The notes beneath the pieces were generated by a model. That model made no database searches, was not told the DNA's origin, and was given only the letters and a program-made list of their open reading frames with translations. The translations under genes and the position numbers were made by a program. Below, piece after piece: positions 1 through 13,071 of a stretch of DNA of 64,000 nucleotides. Source of the stretch: Megamerina dolium (Eukaryota; Arthropoda; Insecta; Diptera; Megamerinidae); NCBI GenBank assembly GCA_963854835.1, contig OY978528.1, positions 39,489,460 to 39,553,459 of the forward strand, in the 5' to 3' direction. Each line of letters begins with the position of its first letter. Positions within the stretch are counted from its first letter, which is position 1.

Positions 1-15
1 TAAGCGTATACTTAT

Positions 16-1262
16 TAACACCCAGTTAAAATCCGTCTTGAACTTGCAACTAGTCGTGCACGAAACCGGCCCGCATTTGAAGCGCTTACAGCGCAGTCAA
101 AATGATTGCATTATGAATTTGAAGCTCTTACGCACAAGTCAGTGGGAGCCTATTTTTATATATTTGTGTTCTACAAAACTCCCGTATAACACCTTGAGTT
201 TTGGGAGCAATCGATAAAAAATAAACGTGAAATCCCTAATTGGAGCGACTTCGATGCCTTTCTTACAGATCGGTATCAGACTTTGGAATCAGTCGCAGAC
301 ATCCGAAGTGGTTCTCGGCAATTCAGCCAACCACCAACTCGGCAACTCAGCCAACCATCTAATCGACAACCCAGTCAATTTGATCCTCCCAAGCGATCCT
401 ACAAACCTACAGTGAACCCCCGAAAAGTAAACACATATCACGTCAAAGTTTCATATCTGATTGCCCATTGTGTCGAAAGTCACACCCGCTTCGTCATTGT
501 CCCGATTTTCTTAAATTGTCAATCGGTGAGAGATACAATATCGTGAGAAAGCACATCCTGTGTACAAACTGCCTCGCTAATTCCCACGACTATAGTAACT
601 GCAAGAGCTTGTTCACGTGCTCATTTTGCAGAAAACGCCACAATTCCCTTCTTCACAGACTAGAAAACTCATCGAGCAGTCATCGTGAAGCAACCCCTGT
701 GCCAACTTCCGCTGCAACATCCTGTGGACGATCTTGTCAGTCGTTCACGTTCCAGCTGCGATCTGTTACTACTGAGAATCTCGACACATCTTTGAATACA
801 GCAAAATCTACAACAGCAGATTCCACAGTGCTCCTTGGAACAGCACTGATCTATATCCGACATCAGAACAAGACATTTAAAGCCCGTGCCTTCATCGATT
901 CAGGCTCCGGAGCGACCTTCATGTCAGAAAGCTTACGTAGCAGGTTGCGCCTCCCAGTTTGCGACGTTCGAGCTGAAGTCACCGGCCTGAATAAGGTAGT
1001 TACGGCTCATCCAACGAAAAAGTGTTCATTGGCGATCGGATCTCCGATTGACCCAAGTTTTTCATTGAAAGTTGATACTTTCGTATTAGAGAAACTTACG
1101 GGAAAACTCCCATCACATTCGATATCTGGTTTACGGTTGGCAGATGTAAATCTACACAGAAGTTCTCCTGTGGATTTAATATTAGGAGCAGATTAATACT
1201 CCTCACTAGTACTCGAAGGAGTGAAAAACGATATTCTTGGAAGTTTGATGGCACAAAACACC
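16..1262 (+). pseudogene. BEL/Pao gag-protease fragment, frameshifted
   Basis: The first part (about 16-185, then 190-415 in another frame) reads like the C-terminal half of a BEL/Pao gag, with tryptophan-anchored segments such as SQWEPIFIYL and IPNWSDFDAFL. After a further shift near the C-run at 416-426, the frame that contains 468-1196 gives a zinc-knuckle module (CPLCRKSHPLRHC, CTNCLANSHDYSNC, CSFCRKRHNSLLH) and then an aspartic-protease-like domain with the core FIDSGSGATFMS at about 892-930. It ends at LGAD followed by a TAA stop at 1194-1196. Beyond the stop the same frame reads through VFGWTITG (to about 1262), which belongs to the end of this domain in the family. In an active element the polyprotein would supply capsid, nucleic-acid binding and processing in cytoplasmic virus-like particles. 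The number of lesions excludes function here. Confidence 0.75.
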
Positions 1263-1389
1263 GTTTTTGGATGGACAATTACTGGTCGGACACAAGTGAA
1301 TAATCGACAACATCCGAAAGATCTCGATATCTCCCTTAGAGCAACTCAGAACGATATTTCATCCAGCAGTACGATCACAAATACACGCT

Positions 1390-1877
1390 GCCCATTATGT
1401 AGAGGCATGCACCCGCTGCGACGATGTACAAAGTTCTCCACACACACAATTGAAGAGAGAATACTCTTTGTGCATCAACATAAAATTTGCAGCAACTGCT
1501 TGGCAACATCACATACCGTTGCAAAGTGCCACAGCAAGTTTTCATGCCGTCTTTGTGGAAAGCAGCATAATTCACTGCTTCACAGACCACGGCATGACCC
1601 TAATCCGAAGTTTAATATTCGCCGTTTCTCAACTCTCTCTCCAGCTGCAAAAAATAAATCTTACAGATCTTGTAGAAAACGAAAGCAGCTCCCGACCAGG
1701 ATGTCTACAACCCGTAGTAATACATTCCCTACAACGAAACTCAGCGGAAAAATGAGTTCGAAGCATCACTTCCCAAAGACGGCTCGTTCATTCGACGAGA
1801 GAAATAATTCACGAATGTCAACGCATTCGATCTCGCCAAATACTGCCCCCCTAAGATTACTATCACGTAAATGCTGA
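1390..1877 (+). pseudogene. Second BEL/Pao zinc-knuckle module (duplicated nucleocapsid)
   Basis: In the same frame as the protease tail (open 1221-1877) a second zinc-knuckle module begins: CPLCRGMHPLRRC, CSNCLATSHTVAKC, CRLCGKQHNSLLHR at about 1390-1590. It is collinear with the module at 465-660 but clearly diverged from it, and it sits where the reverse transcriptase should follow. A duplication, or joining of two related elements, explains it better than a natural domain order. The C-terminal part, to the stop after LLSRKC, is low-complexity and rich in Ser, Arg and Thr. No independent function is proposed. Confidence 0.7.
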
Positions 1878-2670
1878 TAAGAGAATTGTGGCTCGGGCAT
1901 TATATAATTTTTTGAAGCCACACCCGCATCATTTTGTTCTTGAAGATTATGTGATACTGACCATCATACGAATCCCTCTCTCACTTTGTAGAGTTCTTCG
2001 TAACTGCACTCATCAAGATTGTTAGCTTCTACGAAGCATCAAAGGAACTGTGCGGTGCCATAGTTGACCTGCGTATGAATGGGCTCAGGTGTTAACTTCC
2101 CACTATATTATACTTTTCATGACCCGAGTCAACCGTCGTAACGTCATGAACCCGAAGTTTCACATTATAGATCAGTCGGATGTATTACATACTCTGCTAA
2201 TCCCGCCAATCTGGCATTTCTGATTACTATATGTGAACTATACAAAATATCTTCTTTGATTTTTCACGTGCTCTACGAGCCAATGAAGATAAATGTCTAA
2301 GGTATTTACCACCCGTAATACTTCCCGAACAGCGATATTTAACGGATTATCGAGCTTTGCGCATCACTCCCTAAAAATGGCAATGCATACGATCCCACCT
2401 AAAACTGGCCTTCCGAGATTATTGTCACGTAAAATGTGATAATAGAATTGTGGCTTGAAGCTACAGCCGTATTGTGTAGCAACGTTTTGTCAGAGTACCC
2501 GATTCTGACCGTCATACGCATCCCTCTCTCCCGTTTTTCAATTCACTGTAATCACGAACTTCTACGAAGTTTCGGTGAAACTATGCTCTGGCGTAGTTGA
2601 CATGCGTATGAATAATCCCATTTTCCACCAAGTTGACGATCGAACTATCATGAACCCGAAACACTCTAAA
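1835..2670 (+). repeat. Imperfect direct repeat (1835-2165 and 2390-2670)
   Basis: The two stretches share, in order, an AGATTACTATCACGTAAATG / AGATTATTGTCACGTAAAATG block, GATAAGAGAATTGTGGCT / GATAATAGAATTGTGGCT, ACCATCATACGAATCCCTCT / ACCGTCATACGCATCCCTCT, GTTGACCTGCGTATGAAT / GTTGACATGCGTATGAAT and a CATGAACCCGAA block. Both are full of stops but keep codon-like spacing with the DUF1758-type region, so they look like two decayed copies of the same BEL/Pao segment. The intervening 2166-2389 is unassigned. Confidence 0.65.
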
Positions 2671-3586
<916 letters not shown>

Positions 3587-3659
3587 CTACTAATTTACAT
3601 CCGAAATATGGTTCACTTTGACGAAGTACTTTGTATGTTATGATGGTTCTAAAAGGGAT

Positions 3660-4550
3660 AATTTAAAAAAAGTGGGCGTGGCTTACCTCTTTCTTGTAAA
3701 TCCAATTAATTTTTTAATAATAATCCGCAACTTTGGATGGTAGCCCCGTTAATAAGTGGGAGTGGCATGTTGATTTCTTTATCATATTACAACTACCATA
3801 TTAACATAAATACTAATTATGATCGTTCTGGATAGAAGATTGCAGAAGCTGCAGCTATCTCAATTTCAAAGAAATTCGGTCATTTTGTATGGAGGCTACT
3901 ATAAACAGTGGCCGTGGCAAGTGCATTTCCTGTGAGTCAGCTCAATAGTTTGCAAGTTATATCCGTTAAAATTTTTGATTAATTACAGCAACTTTGTATG
4001 GAAGACCCAAGAAGGAGTAGGCGTGGCACGCTGATTTTCTGCCAGATTTTCGACTACCATATTAATCTAAGTGTCAATTATGGTTTTTCTAGACAGAAGA
4101 TTGCCGACGTTACAGCTGTTTCAATTTAAAAGAATTTGTATGGGGGCTACTATAAAAAGTAGGCGTGGCTATGTGCTAAATATTGTTGTGTCAAATGGTA
4201 TATTAGGTGAGTTATACTAAGTTAAAAATTTTGAAAATTCCGAGGTTAGTCGCTTTGAATGCTTGGTGTGAGCGTGGCTATTGACTGATATTGCCCAATA
4301 TCAATCCCCTCCATATCTTTGGATCATAGGTTACTTATGCCAAATTTCGTTAAAACAGCTCAATATTTGCTCAAGTTATCGTGCGAACCAGCCAGGTGAC
4401 AGACAGACGGACGGACGGACCGACATCGTTAAATCGAAAATTTTAGCAACGTTGATCACGAATATATATAATTTTCTATACCTCCGGAGATTCCTTCAAG
4501 TGGTTACAAACATCTGACCGAAATGAATATACCTTGCATATTACATTATG
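3660..4550 (-). repeat. Dispersed repeat, copy A-left (minus orientation)
   Basis: Read on the minus strand this matches copies B and C: the GGTATATTCATTTCGGTCAG start, CTTGAAGGAATCTCCGGAG, the GTCCGTCCGTCC run, CACCTGGCTGGTTCGCACG, and internal units with GCCACGCCCAC and CCATACAAA. It lacks the distal hairpin end and stops at about 3660 inside an internal unit, so it is truncated. It carries no coding capacity and depends on other elements for movement, if it moves at all. Confidence 0.85.
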
Positions 4551-4660
4551 CATAATGCAATATGCAAGGTATATTCATTTCGGTCAGATGTTTGTAACCA
4601 CTTGAAGGAATCTCCGGAGATATAGAAAATTTTATATATTCGTGATAAGTGTTGCGTAAC
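4440..4660. repeat. Large palindrome at the head-to-head repeat junction
   Basis: The arms 4440-4550 and 4551-4660 are near-perfect reverse complements with no spacer. The centre is CATTATG|CATAATG. Only scattered mismatches and one small length difference in a TA tract are seen, so the DNA could extrude a cruciform of about 110 bp per arm. Confidence 0.9.
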
Positions 4661-4895
4661 CTATGATCCAAGGGTACAGAGGGGATTGATATTGGGCAAG
4701 ATCTGTCAATAGCGACGCTCACACCAAGCATTCAAAGCGACTAACCTCGGAATTTTCAAAATCTTTAACTTGTTATAACTCACTGAATATACCATCTGGG
4801 ACAGCAATAATTGGCACGTAGAGTTACATTATACTGCTGCATAACCTTGCCAAAAATGCAGGGTATAATTTCGTCGGCCCCAGCCGAATGTAAGG
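4551..4895 (+). repeat. Dispersed repeat, copy A-right (internally deleted)
   Basis: This plus-oriented copy starts immediately at the inverted junction with A-left. It keeps the first 100 bp, lacks the GTCCGTCCG and CACCTGGCTGG segment, resumes at GTAACCTATGATCCAAGGG, and ends with TGCAGGGTATAAT followed by the hairpin GTCGGCCCCAGCCGA and TGTAAGG. It is a deletion derivative with an intact distal terminus. Confidence 0.85.
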
Positions 4896-5433
4896 TCATT
4901 TTTATTATTCAGTGTTATTGTGTTTTACTTTGTTTTTTTTTTGTTTTAGTTTTTTTATTATTCTGCAATGATTGTGGTTGTTGTTTTTTTTATTGTTATT
5001 GTTATTCGTACACCCAATCAAAATCTAATCATGATTTCATGAATGCACTTCACTCGAATGTTGTTATGGTTGTAGCCTATGTACAAGTACTCGTATGAGT
5101 ACAGTTGTTATTGTTATTGCTATAGGTGGGTCCGTGTATATATTCATGTATTTAATAGCATGCTCAGGTCAGACGAGCAACATATCGAATATTTTTCTAT
5201 ATTCAAATTTATTATTACAATAGCAATGACAATAGAGACACCAACAGCAACAACAATATGAATTAAATCAATACATATGTATGTACAAAGTATACATATC
5301 CTACATAAATAATATTTATTGCGCTAGCTTGATTTGGTGCAAATATGTTTGAAATTCATATAAATTCATAAGTTCTATGTAGTTACAATAAATACTAATA
5401 GAATAGTTAGTCAAAGCGTTATTGATTTGTATG
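4896..5433. other. AT-rich spacer, no gene seen
   Basis: T-rich and TTATTG-rich sequence with short tracts of ATTGTTATTG type. No conserved protein, splice pair or RNA gene was recognised. Confidence 0.5.
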
Positions 5434-5435
5434 TA

Positions 5436-6697
5436 AAGGGTTATCCATTTCGCGGTTGTCAAACTGAGTTGTTAAAACAATTTCTTTCTTTTTCAGTTCA
5501 AAGTCTGACATTTGCGAAAATGGATCGCTTAACTATCGCACAACGCATTAAAATTGTAAAAACCTACTACAAAAATGGTGATTCTGCCACAGCCACATTT
5601 CGTGCTTTAAGAGGAGATTATGGTTTACATAATCGTCCAACTACGCAAGCAATTGGCAAAATTGTGAAGAAATATGAAGAGACTGGATCGGTTACAGATA
5701 TTGTAAGGCCTGTGCATCATCGTTTCGCTCGTACCACCGAAAATATCGCTGCTGTAAGTGAAAGTGTTGCCGAAGACCCGAATGTGTCGATTCCTCGTCG
5801 TTCTCAGGAATTAGGACTGTCTTACGGCACATTAAGGCGTATTTTGCATTTGGATCTACACCTACATCTATATAAAATCCAGCTCACACAACAACTGAAG
5901 CCAGCTGACCATTTACAACGTCGTAGATACGTCGAATGGGTGCTTGAACAACAGGCGGTGGACGGCGATTTTTCGAACAAAATTTTCTTCAGTGACGAAG
6001 CACATTTCTCACTCGGTGGGTTAACAAACAAAATTGTCGTATTTTAGGGTTCTGAGAATCCTCAAGTAATTGAAGAGAGGCCACTACATCCACAAAAAGT
6101 CACTACTTGGTGCGCTCTTTGGTCCGGAGGTGTGATTGGACCTTACTTCTTCGAAAACGACTGTCACCGTCAATTCGGAGCGTTATGGTCATATGATAAC
6201 CGACTTTTTTTTTGCCTGCTATTGAAGAATACGACTTAGAGAATATGTGGTTTCAACAAGACGGTGCCACATGCCACACAACTTGAGCGAATATGCCTTT
6301 ATTGCAAGAGAAATTTTCTGGCCGCGTAATTTCTCGTCGTGGCGATATAAAGTGGCCACCAAGATCATGCGATTTGACACCGCTTGACTTTTTTTTGTGG
6401 GGATACGCGAAAGACCGTGCTTATGCAGATAAACCTTTAACTCTTGAGCACCTAAAAACCAACATTAGTCACGTTATGGCTGAGATACCGTCCAATATGT
6501 GTCAAAAAGTGGTCGAAAATTACCTCAAAAGAATCGATGCTTGCAACAATTCGCGTGGTGGTCATTTAAATGATGTAGTATTTCACACATAATGTCAACG
6601 TTCAAACTTTATAATAAAAAAGAAATATCATGATAAAAAATATTTTATATGTGTTTTATTTACATTTACTTTTGAAACCGCAAAATGGATAACCTTT
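5436..6697 (+). mobile_element. Mariner-like element, DD41D ('rosa'-type), copy 1
   Basis: The ends are inverted: AAGGGTTATCCATTTCGCGG at 5436 and, reversed, AAGGTTATCCATTTTGCGG ending near 6697, each next to a TA (5434-5435 and 6698-6699). That is the target duplication of the Tc1/mariner superfamily. The 1.26-kb length and a single transposase remnant between the ends fit a complete but inactivated element. Confidence 0.88.
5520..6592 (+). pseudogene. DD41D mariner-like transposase, broken
   Basis: The reading starts at the ATG giving MDRLTIAQRIKIVKTYY, a paired helix-turn-helix DNA-binding region (codons 1-120) with the linker RRSQELGLSYGTLRRIL. The catalytic domain shows FFSDEAHF (first Asp, about 5989-6012) and WFQQDGATCH (second Asp, near 6262). 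The third Asp is in DLTPLDFFLWGY (near 6387), with exactly 41 codons between the second and third. Lesions are a small deletion with a stop near 6045, a frame disturbance around 6170-6240, and a TGA at the eighth codon after the second Asp. All three acidic residues survive, but the protein cannot be made in one piece. The DD41D class is inferred from the counted spacing. Confidence 0.87.
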
Positions 6698-6907
6698 TAT
6701 GTCCTTGGTGATTACATTTTGAAAGTACGTAGTATAATTTTGCAAATTGCACAAAGCTTGATAGTGAAAGTGTTCCAGAGAACTGTGATTAAGTCCACCT
6801 TAGGACTCAACGTCAACATTTAGTATTATGTTCTGAACTTTGCTGAACTAAAATGTGAATGATATTGATTAAATTTGCACCAAGGATGTTTAAGTTTTTT
6901 GCATTTT
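6698..6907. other. Spacer, nothing recognised
   Basis: Short AT-rich spacer between the mariner and the RTE-like copy. No feature seen. Confidence 0.5.
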
Positions 6908-8320
6908 ATTGTAAAATCTCTACTTACTTACTTATGTGGCCGTAACAACCGAGAATCGATTAAGGCCGAAATAACATGCTTCGCCAGCCATCTCTGTTCT
7001 TCGCTAGCTGGCGCCAGTTAGAAATTCCAAGCGCCGTCAGGTTCTCCAGTACTTGGTCTTTCCACCGTAGGTTAGGTCTTCCTCTTCCGCGTCGTCCTCC
7101 AGCGGGTTCCGAATATAACACCTGCTTAGCTGGAACGCGTTCTTCCATTCGCTCGACATGACCTAGCCAGCGCAGCCGCTGGATTTTGATGCGCTTTACT
7201 ATGTCAATATCGGCATACAGCTCGTACAGCTCATGGTTGTACCTTATTCAGTACTCGCCACCAACGCAAATAGGTCCAAAGATCTTGCGTAGGACTTTTC
7301 TCTCGAAAACTCCAAGCATTCGCTCATCCGAGGTGGAAATTGTCCAGGCTTCAGCGCCATATGTTAGGACAGGCATGATGAGAGACTTGTAGATTGTAGT
7401 TTCCGTTCTTCGAGAGAGAGCTCGACTTCTCAATTGCTTACTTAGTCCAAAGTAACACCTGTTTGCAAGAGTGATCCTTCGCAATATCTCCAGGCTGACG
7501 TCATTACTGCTGCTAATGCTGGTTCCAAGATAGACAAAGTCCCTTACTACTTCAAAAGCGTAGTTGTCAACAGTGACGTGCTGTCCAAGACGCCGGGACT
7601 CTTTGTTTGTTGACACAAGGTACTTCGTCTTGCCCTCGTTCACTGTAAGATCCATTCGACGCGACTCTCTTTCCAACTCTGAGAATGCTGCACTGACTGC
7701 TCGCGTGTTCATGCCGATTATGTCAATATCGTCGGCATACGCCAACAGCATGACACTTTTGTTGAAGATAGTGCCATTATGTCGTAATCAGCAGCTCGTA
7801 TTATTTTCTCCATAATAAAATTGAAGAAGTTGCACGATAACGAATCACCTTGTCTGAAACCCCGTTCGGTATTAATCGGTGCGGAGAGGTCCTTCCCAAT
7901 TTACACTGCACAATGGGAGTTATGCAGTGTCATTTCGAATGAGCTTTGCAGGAATACCAAACTCAGACATTGTTGCATAGAGGTAATCCCTTACCGGACT
8001 GTCGAAAGCGGCTTTATAATCAACAAATAGGTGGTGTGTGTCGATCTGTTTTTCTTGGGTCTTCTCCAGGATTTGGCGCAGTGTGAAAATTTGGTCGATG
8101 GTAGATTTATCAGGTGTGAAGCCACACTGATAAGGTCCAATCTGGTTGTGGAGCATGGGTTTCAATCTTTAACACAATACGCTTGATAAGACCTTGTATG
8201 CGATACTCAGGAGACTTATTCCACGGTAGTTGGCGCAGATTGGGGGATCTCCTTTTTTATGTACGGGACAGAGAACACTGAGCCTCCAATCATCAGGCAT
8301 GCTTTCATCCGACCATATTC
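6908..8320 (-). mobile_element. RTE-like LINE, copy 1 (5'-truncated)
   Basis: This is collinear with copy 3 (18556-20537) at high nucleotide identity. Its 3' end carries the CTTACTTACTTA tail (TAAGTAAG on the coding strand), and homology stops near 8320 at CCGACCATATTCT. It holds only reverse-transcriptase and C-terminal sequence. 5' truncation is the usual outcome of target-primed reverse transcription. Confidence 0.85.
6940..8300 (-). pseudogene. RTE-like reverse transcriptase remnant
   Basis: Open pieces at 7920-8165 (ending upstream of a gap) and 7248-7751 hold the fingers and palm: IGPYQCGFTPDKSTIDQIF, HLFVDYKAAFDS, and the active-site box LLAYADDIDIIG at about 7716-7751. A C-terminal piece at 6960-7148 has the RRGRGRPNLRWKDQVLENL region typical of this LINE group. 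Small insertions and deletions between the pieces break the frame near 7770-7930 and 7240. It is non-functional. Confidence 0.82.
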
Positions 8321-11300
8321 TCTATTCCATACAATCTCTATTCGAACATATATTTGATAAGCATTAGGCCATTATTTGCTTACCATATTGATATTTTCTG
8401 TCACTTGACACACTTGTCACATTGAGGTTAAGAGCTTAAAAAACTCAAACATGTTTTGGAGCGCTTTGACTTGAAAAACAAACTAGGGAAAAAACCCCAA
8501 GTTATTTTGTTGGCATATCAGCTTTTGATTAATCTACAATACTTTCAAATTAAATGTGCATACTTCCTTGGCCAAATCGTAGGGTGATCCTTGGCTTGAC
8601 TATACACTGATACTAAAAGGTTATTGTTTTTCTGTGGGAACATATTCATAATGGTTAAAAAGTACTTCTCAGACACAGAGTTAGTTCCTTATACTAACCA
8701 TAGGTTCCTTTTACTCTATTAGTCTACCAGTTTTAAGAATGAAATTGAATGTGTACGATGGTATTAGGCAACTCAGTTTTTCGTTTCTCAACGTATCAGT
8801 TTCGAAAACCCAAGAAGTGGGTCGTCGTGTCTTCTTACTCCTCTCCAGAGTAAGGATATTTAGAACTATGCAAACCGAAAGTGATCGGTATAAAGCTCTA
8901 TTAGGGGGCAACTGAAAATTCTTCCCAAATATAGAAAGAAATTTACTGCGTGCTTCGAGACTTTTGGTCTAGTAGTTTTACTGTAAAAACCGTCCGTCGT
9001 GAACTCTCTTTCATTCATGATCATGCCTTTGAGTACTGACCACCACCATCAGAAGATACCACTACTATTGGATCTGATTCAGTGTATCGACCAGAAGGCG
9101 TCGTCTTTGCTAAGCTTTCTGAAGTTTGATTGGCCAGAACTCACTCAGCAGTCTTGGTAACTGGTCCGATAACCATATCAAGGACAAACTATACCACCTA
9201 CAGATGGAGCTCAGTTTGACTTTGTAATGAATAACTAGTCAAGAAGTAGTCACATGGTTGCAAAGAGCATTGAGCGTAGCTTGGAAGTCACTCCAGACTT
9301 ACATTTTCTTTCATTTTCATATTTTTTCTATGACAAAGATCATTGCACTGATGATAGTAAATACTTCCACTTGAAATACCGAAATATTGCCATAAAGTGA
9401 AAATCTAACACAGCATCAGCAGATTAAGTGAAAGGTCCAGAGCGTGAACTTTGACCTGCTCTGGAGCCATATGTAAAAGTTTGAAAACATTTTAATGCAC
9501 GAATTTTCAATTGATCCCTAGAATACATTCTATCGAGGGCATGTGTTACAAGGTGTTGATACCGGAGGCCAACTAATTGAGACATGAGATGACACAGCAC
9601 CAAAACAATTGGTCCAATATTTCAGAGATTTGAGAGAAAAGTGTAAAAGCTCTATGCAAGTGCTTCCTACCTACAAGCCTCTGAAATCTACTAGCTTATT
9701 TTGATAAAAATCTCCATAATAAATTATTTTCGTATATCCAATTAAATTGTTTGCTATCATTGTGATGCGACATTGTAATATTGTATTAAATATTTCAATG
9801 CACATTGTGTTAAGCAAATTTATTCTATATATAATATAAATATCTATGCGCAAGTAATTGATAGATAATAAATTTATCTACATTATCAACAAAAATTATA
9901 CAAATTATCTTAATGACAATAATAGCATATTTAATTAAACTTGTTCAACATCATACACACCGATATAAACGCAGACACAGTCATTTTTAAACAAATACAG
10001 AAATCGAATATATACAATCACGCAAATATGCAGCATCAACGTGTTGCATTTAATTGAACATTTCGTTTAGATTTAATTAAACATCGTTGTACGGTAGCAG
10101 AAGTAGTAGCAGATTAAATCAGCACTTTCCAATAGAAATATAAATATATAACACATACACACAGTTACATAGCAATATATCTACTTATATATGTACATAC
10201 ATATGTATATAAGTAAATGAACATATAACGACAAATATTGAATTTCTACAATTATTTAATTTATGTAATTGACGTTGTTGTTGTGAATTAGTTTGCGTAA
10301 AACAATTTTTTTAATACTTATTTATTTGCTGAAATATATGTACATACAATATGTATAAATGTGAATTTGCATATATATATTTATATTATATGTACGAATA
10401 AATTAACTTTGCTTGAATTGAACATTTCGCGCTAATAAATATAAATGTTAATGTATGTATGTTTTATTACGCTAGGACTGTGAAAATTGGACGTGTCTGA
10501 CCATCCCACGAAAATATAAAATTAAAATTATTATAATATAATATCTAATACCTGTCAAAAGTACAATTTTGATATATTTGAGGTAGCAAATTCGTATAGA
10601 ATTCTCGTTTGGAAATTCTTCATCGGGAACACGACACTAGCAACCTTACTATGCAGCTACATGTAAACGTAATATAAACAAATTATTACACTTGCATAGC
10701 AATGTATTACAAATTTTTGTGAACATAAATAATAATTTTTATTCACTGATAGACGTGCGTACATGGTGTACATATACATTCACATGTACCTAATTGATTA
10801 ATTTATCAAGAGAGCCCCATAATTGTTAAAAATAACAATTAAAGAATTTTAATAAAGTTTAGTGATCAAGTAGACTTAAATACTAGTAGATTGATAAATA
10901 GAGTTGAATAGGATAGGAAATTAAAAAAAAAATATATAAATAGGTTGCAATCTAAGATATTTAATAGTACATATTCCTTATCCCTTATTACACATTCCAC
11001 GCGGAAGATATATTCCAAAGAGTTTATGAAAATGCGCTCATATAATAAGTTAAATAGTACGTATGCCGAAAAAGGAATTTTCTAACAAACCTGTAGTTTT
11101 TGCTGTCAGAAATTTAAAAGATTTTATATTAAATTTGAAAAAGTGCATATGTAATATCCAAAATTAAATTTGATTTAAATTCTTGTTTACTAAAATAACA
11201 CTTTTATTTTATGTTTTGTATTTAAGAGAATAAGTTGATGTTTAATTTCGGTAATACCGAAGCTTAGATAGACACAAATATCTTAGACAAAAACATACTT

Positions 11301-11650
11301 TTGTGCTTTTCCCTTCATCCAATTATGCCAAATTTAGAAAATATACTCACGTTGATAAAAATAATCGTAAGTACTAATAGTTTTATACTTTTGTTCGTTT
11401 TGATTCGTTTGTACCTATAACGATCTTCGTTCATTGGTAAAAAATTAAATTTTGAACTTATATCTGACAGCCATCAAACAGGCAGACATGCGTGAAACTC
11501 AATATTCTCTGGACTCTTTGAATCCAGGCCATAAAAGGAGTTCTGTTAGTTGGAACTGTAAAAGGAATTATGTGGTGGTCTGGTGGTGTTTTCGCAAGGT
11601 AACGTGTCTAACTGCCTCAACCGCGTGGGGCTAGCGCAATCCTTGTTGAA
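8321..11650. other. Long AT-rich stretch without supported genes
   Basis: No domain, SINE, LTR or splice-flanked exon was recognised across about 3.3 kb. Weak microsatellites occur (ATGTATGTATG near 10450; TATATA tracts near 10370). The stretch 9000-9300 is somewhat more complex in composition but has no open frame of interest. Confidence 0.5.
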
Positions 11651-12179
11651 CTCATCGCAAGTCAACTCACTGGCTGTCATGTAGTGTGATCTAAGCGCTA
11701 TGTGATGATACCTCTATTAGTTCATGCGGGGTAGTCATGTAGTTTGCTCTGCTTACTATGTGATGGCGCCTTCATTATTATTAATGGATGCCCTCTACGT
11801 GGCGACCACCGGGCAACGTCCTCCTGGCACCCGCTGGGAGGCGGCTGAAGTGAGTGGCAAAAATCTCCTCGGTTAGAGGTTGTGCATTGGGTTTGGAACT
11901 CGCCATATAAAAAGCCTGCCCAGTGAATAATGTAAAAATGCCTCGGAAATGGACTACCCCCTTTGTTGATTACCCCCGCAAACGAAATAAAGACCATGAG
12001 TTCGGATATGCACCTGGTATGTCCAGTCCCTTTATAGGGAGGGTGCCTCTATCCAGCTGGTTGATGTCCTCGAAAAATACAGAGCCGCTCTCCAGGAAAT
12101 GTGATGGACGGGACAGGGCTGCTCCAAAAGAGCATCTTGTGATATTTACTACAGTTGCCATGCTGAAACGCATGAATTA

Positions 12180-13071
12180 GGATGCGGGTTTTTGGTCGGC
12201 AAGAGACTACGACACCTTGTCTCACATTTCACGCCTGTGAACGAAGGGCTGGCCACAATCCGCATCAAGGCAAAATTCTTTAACATCATCCTTATATGTG
12301 CCCACGCTCCGACGCCACAATATCAAAATCGTGCTTGGCGACTTTAATGACGGGGTGGGCAAGGAGGGAACCTTTGGTCCAACTGTCGGAAAATTCGGCC
12401 TCCACCAGAACACCTCCGATAACGGAATAAGGCTGATCGACTTCGCCGCAGCACGAAACATGGTAATTGGTGGTACCAGATTTCAGCATCTCGACATCCA
12501 CAAAGCGACATGGCTGTCTCCAGATCAACGAACAAGAAACTAAATTGATCATGTGGTGATTGACGGAAGGCATGCTTCCAGTGTGATGGACGTGAAATCG
12601 ATCCGTGGTGTTAACATCGACTCGGATCACTACCTTGTTGCAGCTAAGGTGCGCACACGTTTATGTGTCGCAAATAACAAGAGAAGTCCCACACAGAGAA
12701 AGCTCGACGTCAGTAAGCTGCGATCACCAGAGACAGCAGATGCATTTTCCACTCGACTATCGGATCTGCTTATGCAGAACACTCCCCCACTTGATGATAC
12801 ATGCGCACGGTGGACACATATATCCCACTCCATGACTACTGCTGATACTAATTACCGGACTCTGTGGAATGAGTGGTATGATCAGGAGTGTCGCGACGCT
12901 ACCGCAGAGAAAGACGGTGCAGGTGCAACGCGAGCTATTAAGAAGCGGTACAGAAAGAAAAGGTGTGCAGAGAGACGTCTTTTGAGGCGCAAGAAAAGAG
13001 AACAAGAAAGACGCGAGTGTGAGGAGATAGAGATGAGACTCAAAAATTCTTCGAAAAGATCAAGCGCCTGA
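12180..13071 (+). pseudogene. RTE-like APE endonuclease domain, broken
   Basis: Open pieces at 12298-12543 and 12553-13071 belong together and are split by a TAA at 12541. The first has KIVLGDFNDGVGKEGTFGP, the GDFN box of AP-endonuclease-like LINE domains, and DNGIRLIDFAAARNMVIGG. The second has HVVIDGRH and NIDSDHYLVAAKVRTRL, the SDH catalytic His box, then a basic region leading into the RT. An earlier frame at 11923-12180 holds a decayed N-terminal part. In active elements this domain nicks target DNA to prime reverse transcription. The layout resembles proteins often annotated 'craniofacial development protein 2-like'. It is inactive here through stops and shifts. Confidence 0.8.

Larger units (their letters stand above)
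1..2670 (+). mobile_element. BEL/Pao LTR-retrotransposon remnant
   Basis: This block carries gag, nucleocapsid and aspartic-protease pieces in the BEL/Pao order (DUF1759-like gag, zinc knuckles, DUF1758-like protease). The reading frame changes several times, in-frame stops are present, and no reverse transcriptase, integrase or LTR is visible, so it is a dead fragment. It probably continues off the left edge of the window. Right of about 1880 only scattered protein-like snatches remain, and the stretch 1835-2165 recurs at 2390-2670. The family call rests on the paired zinc-knuckle and protease motifs; the exact lineage cannot be decided. Confidence 0.75.
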
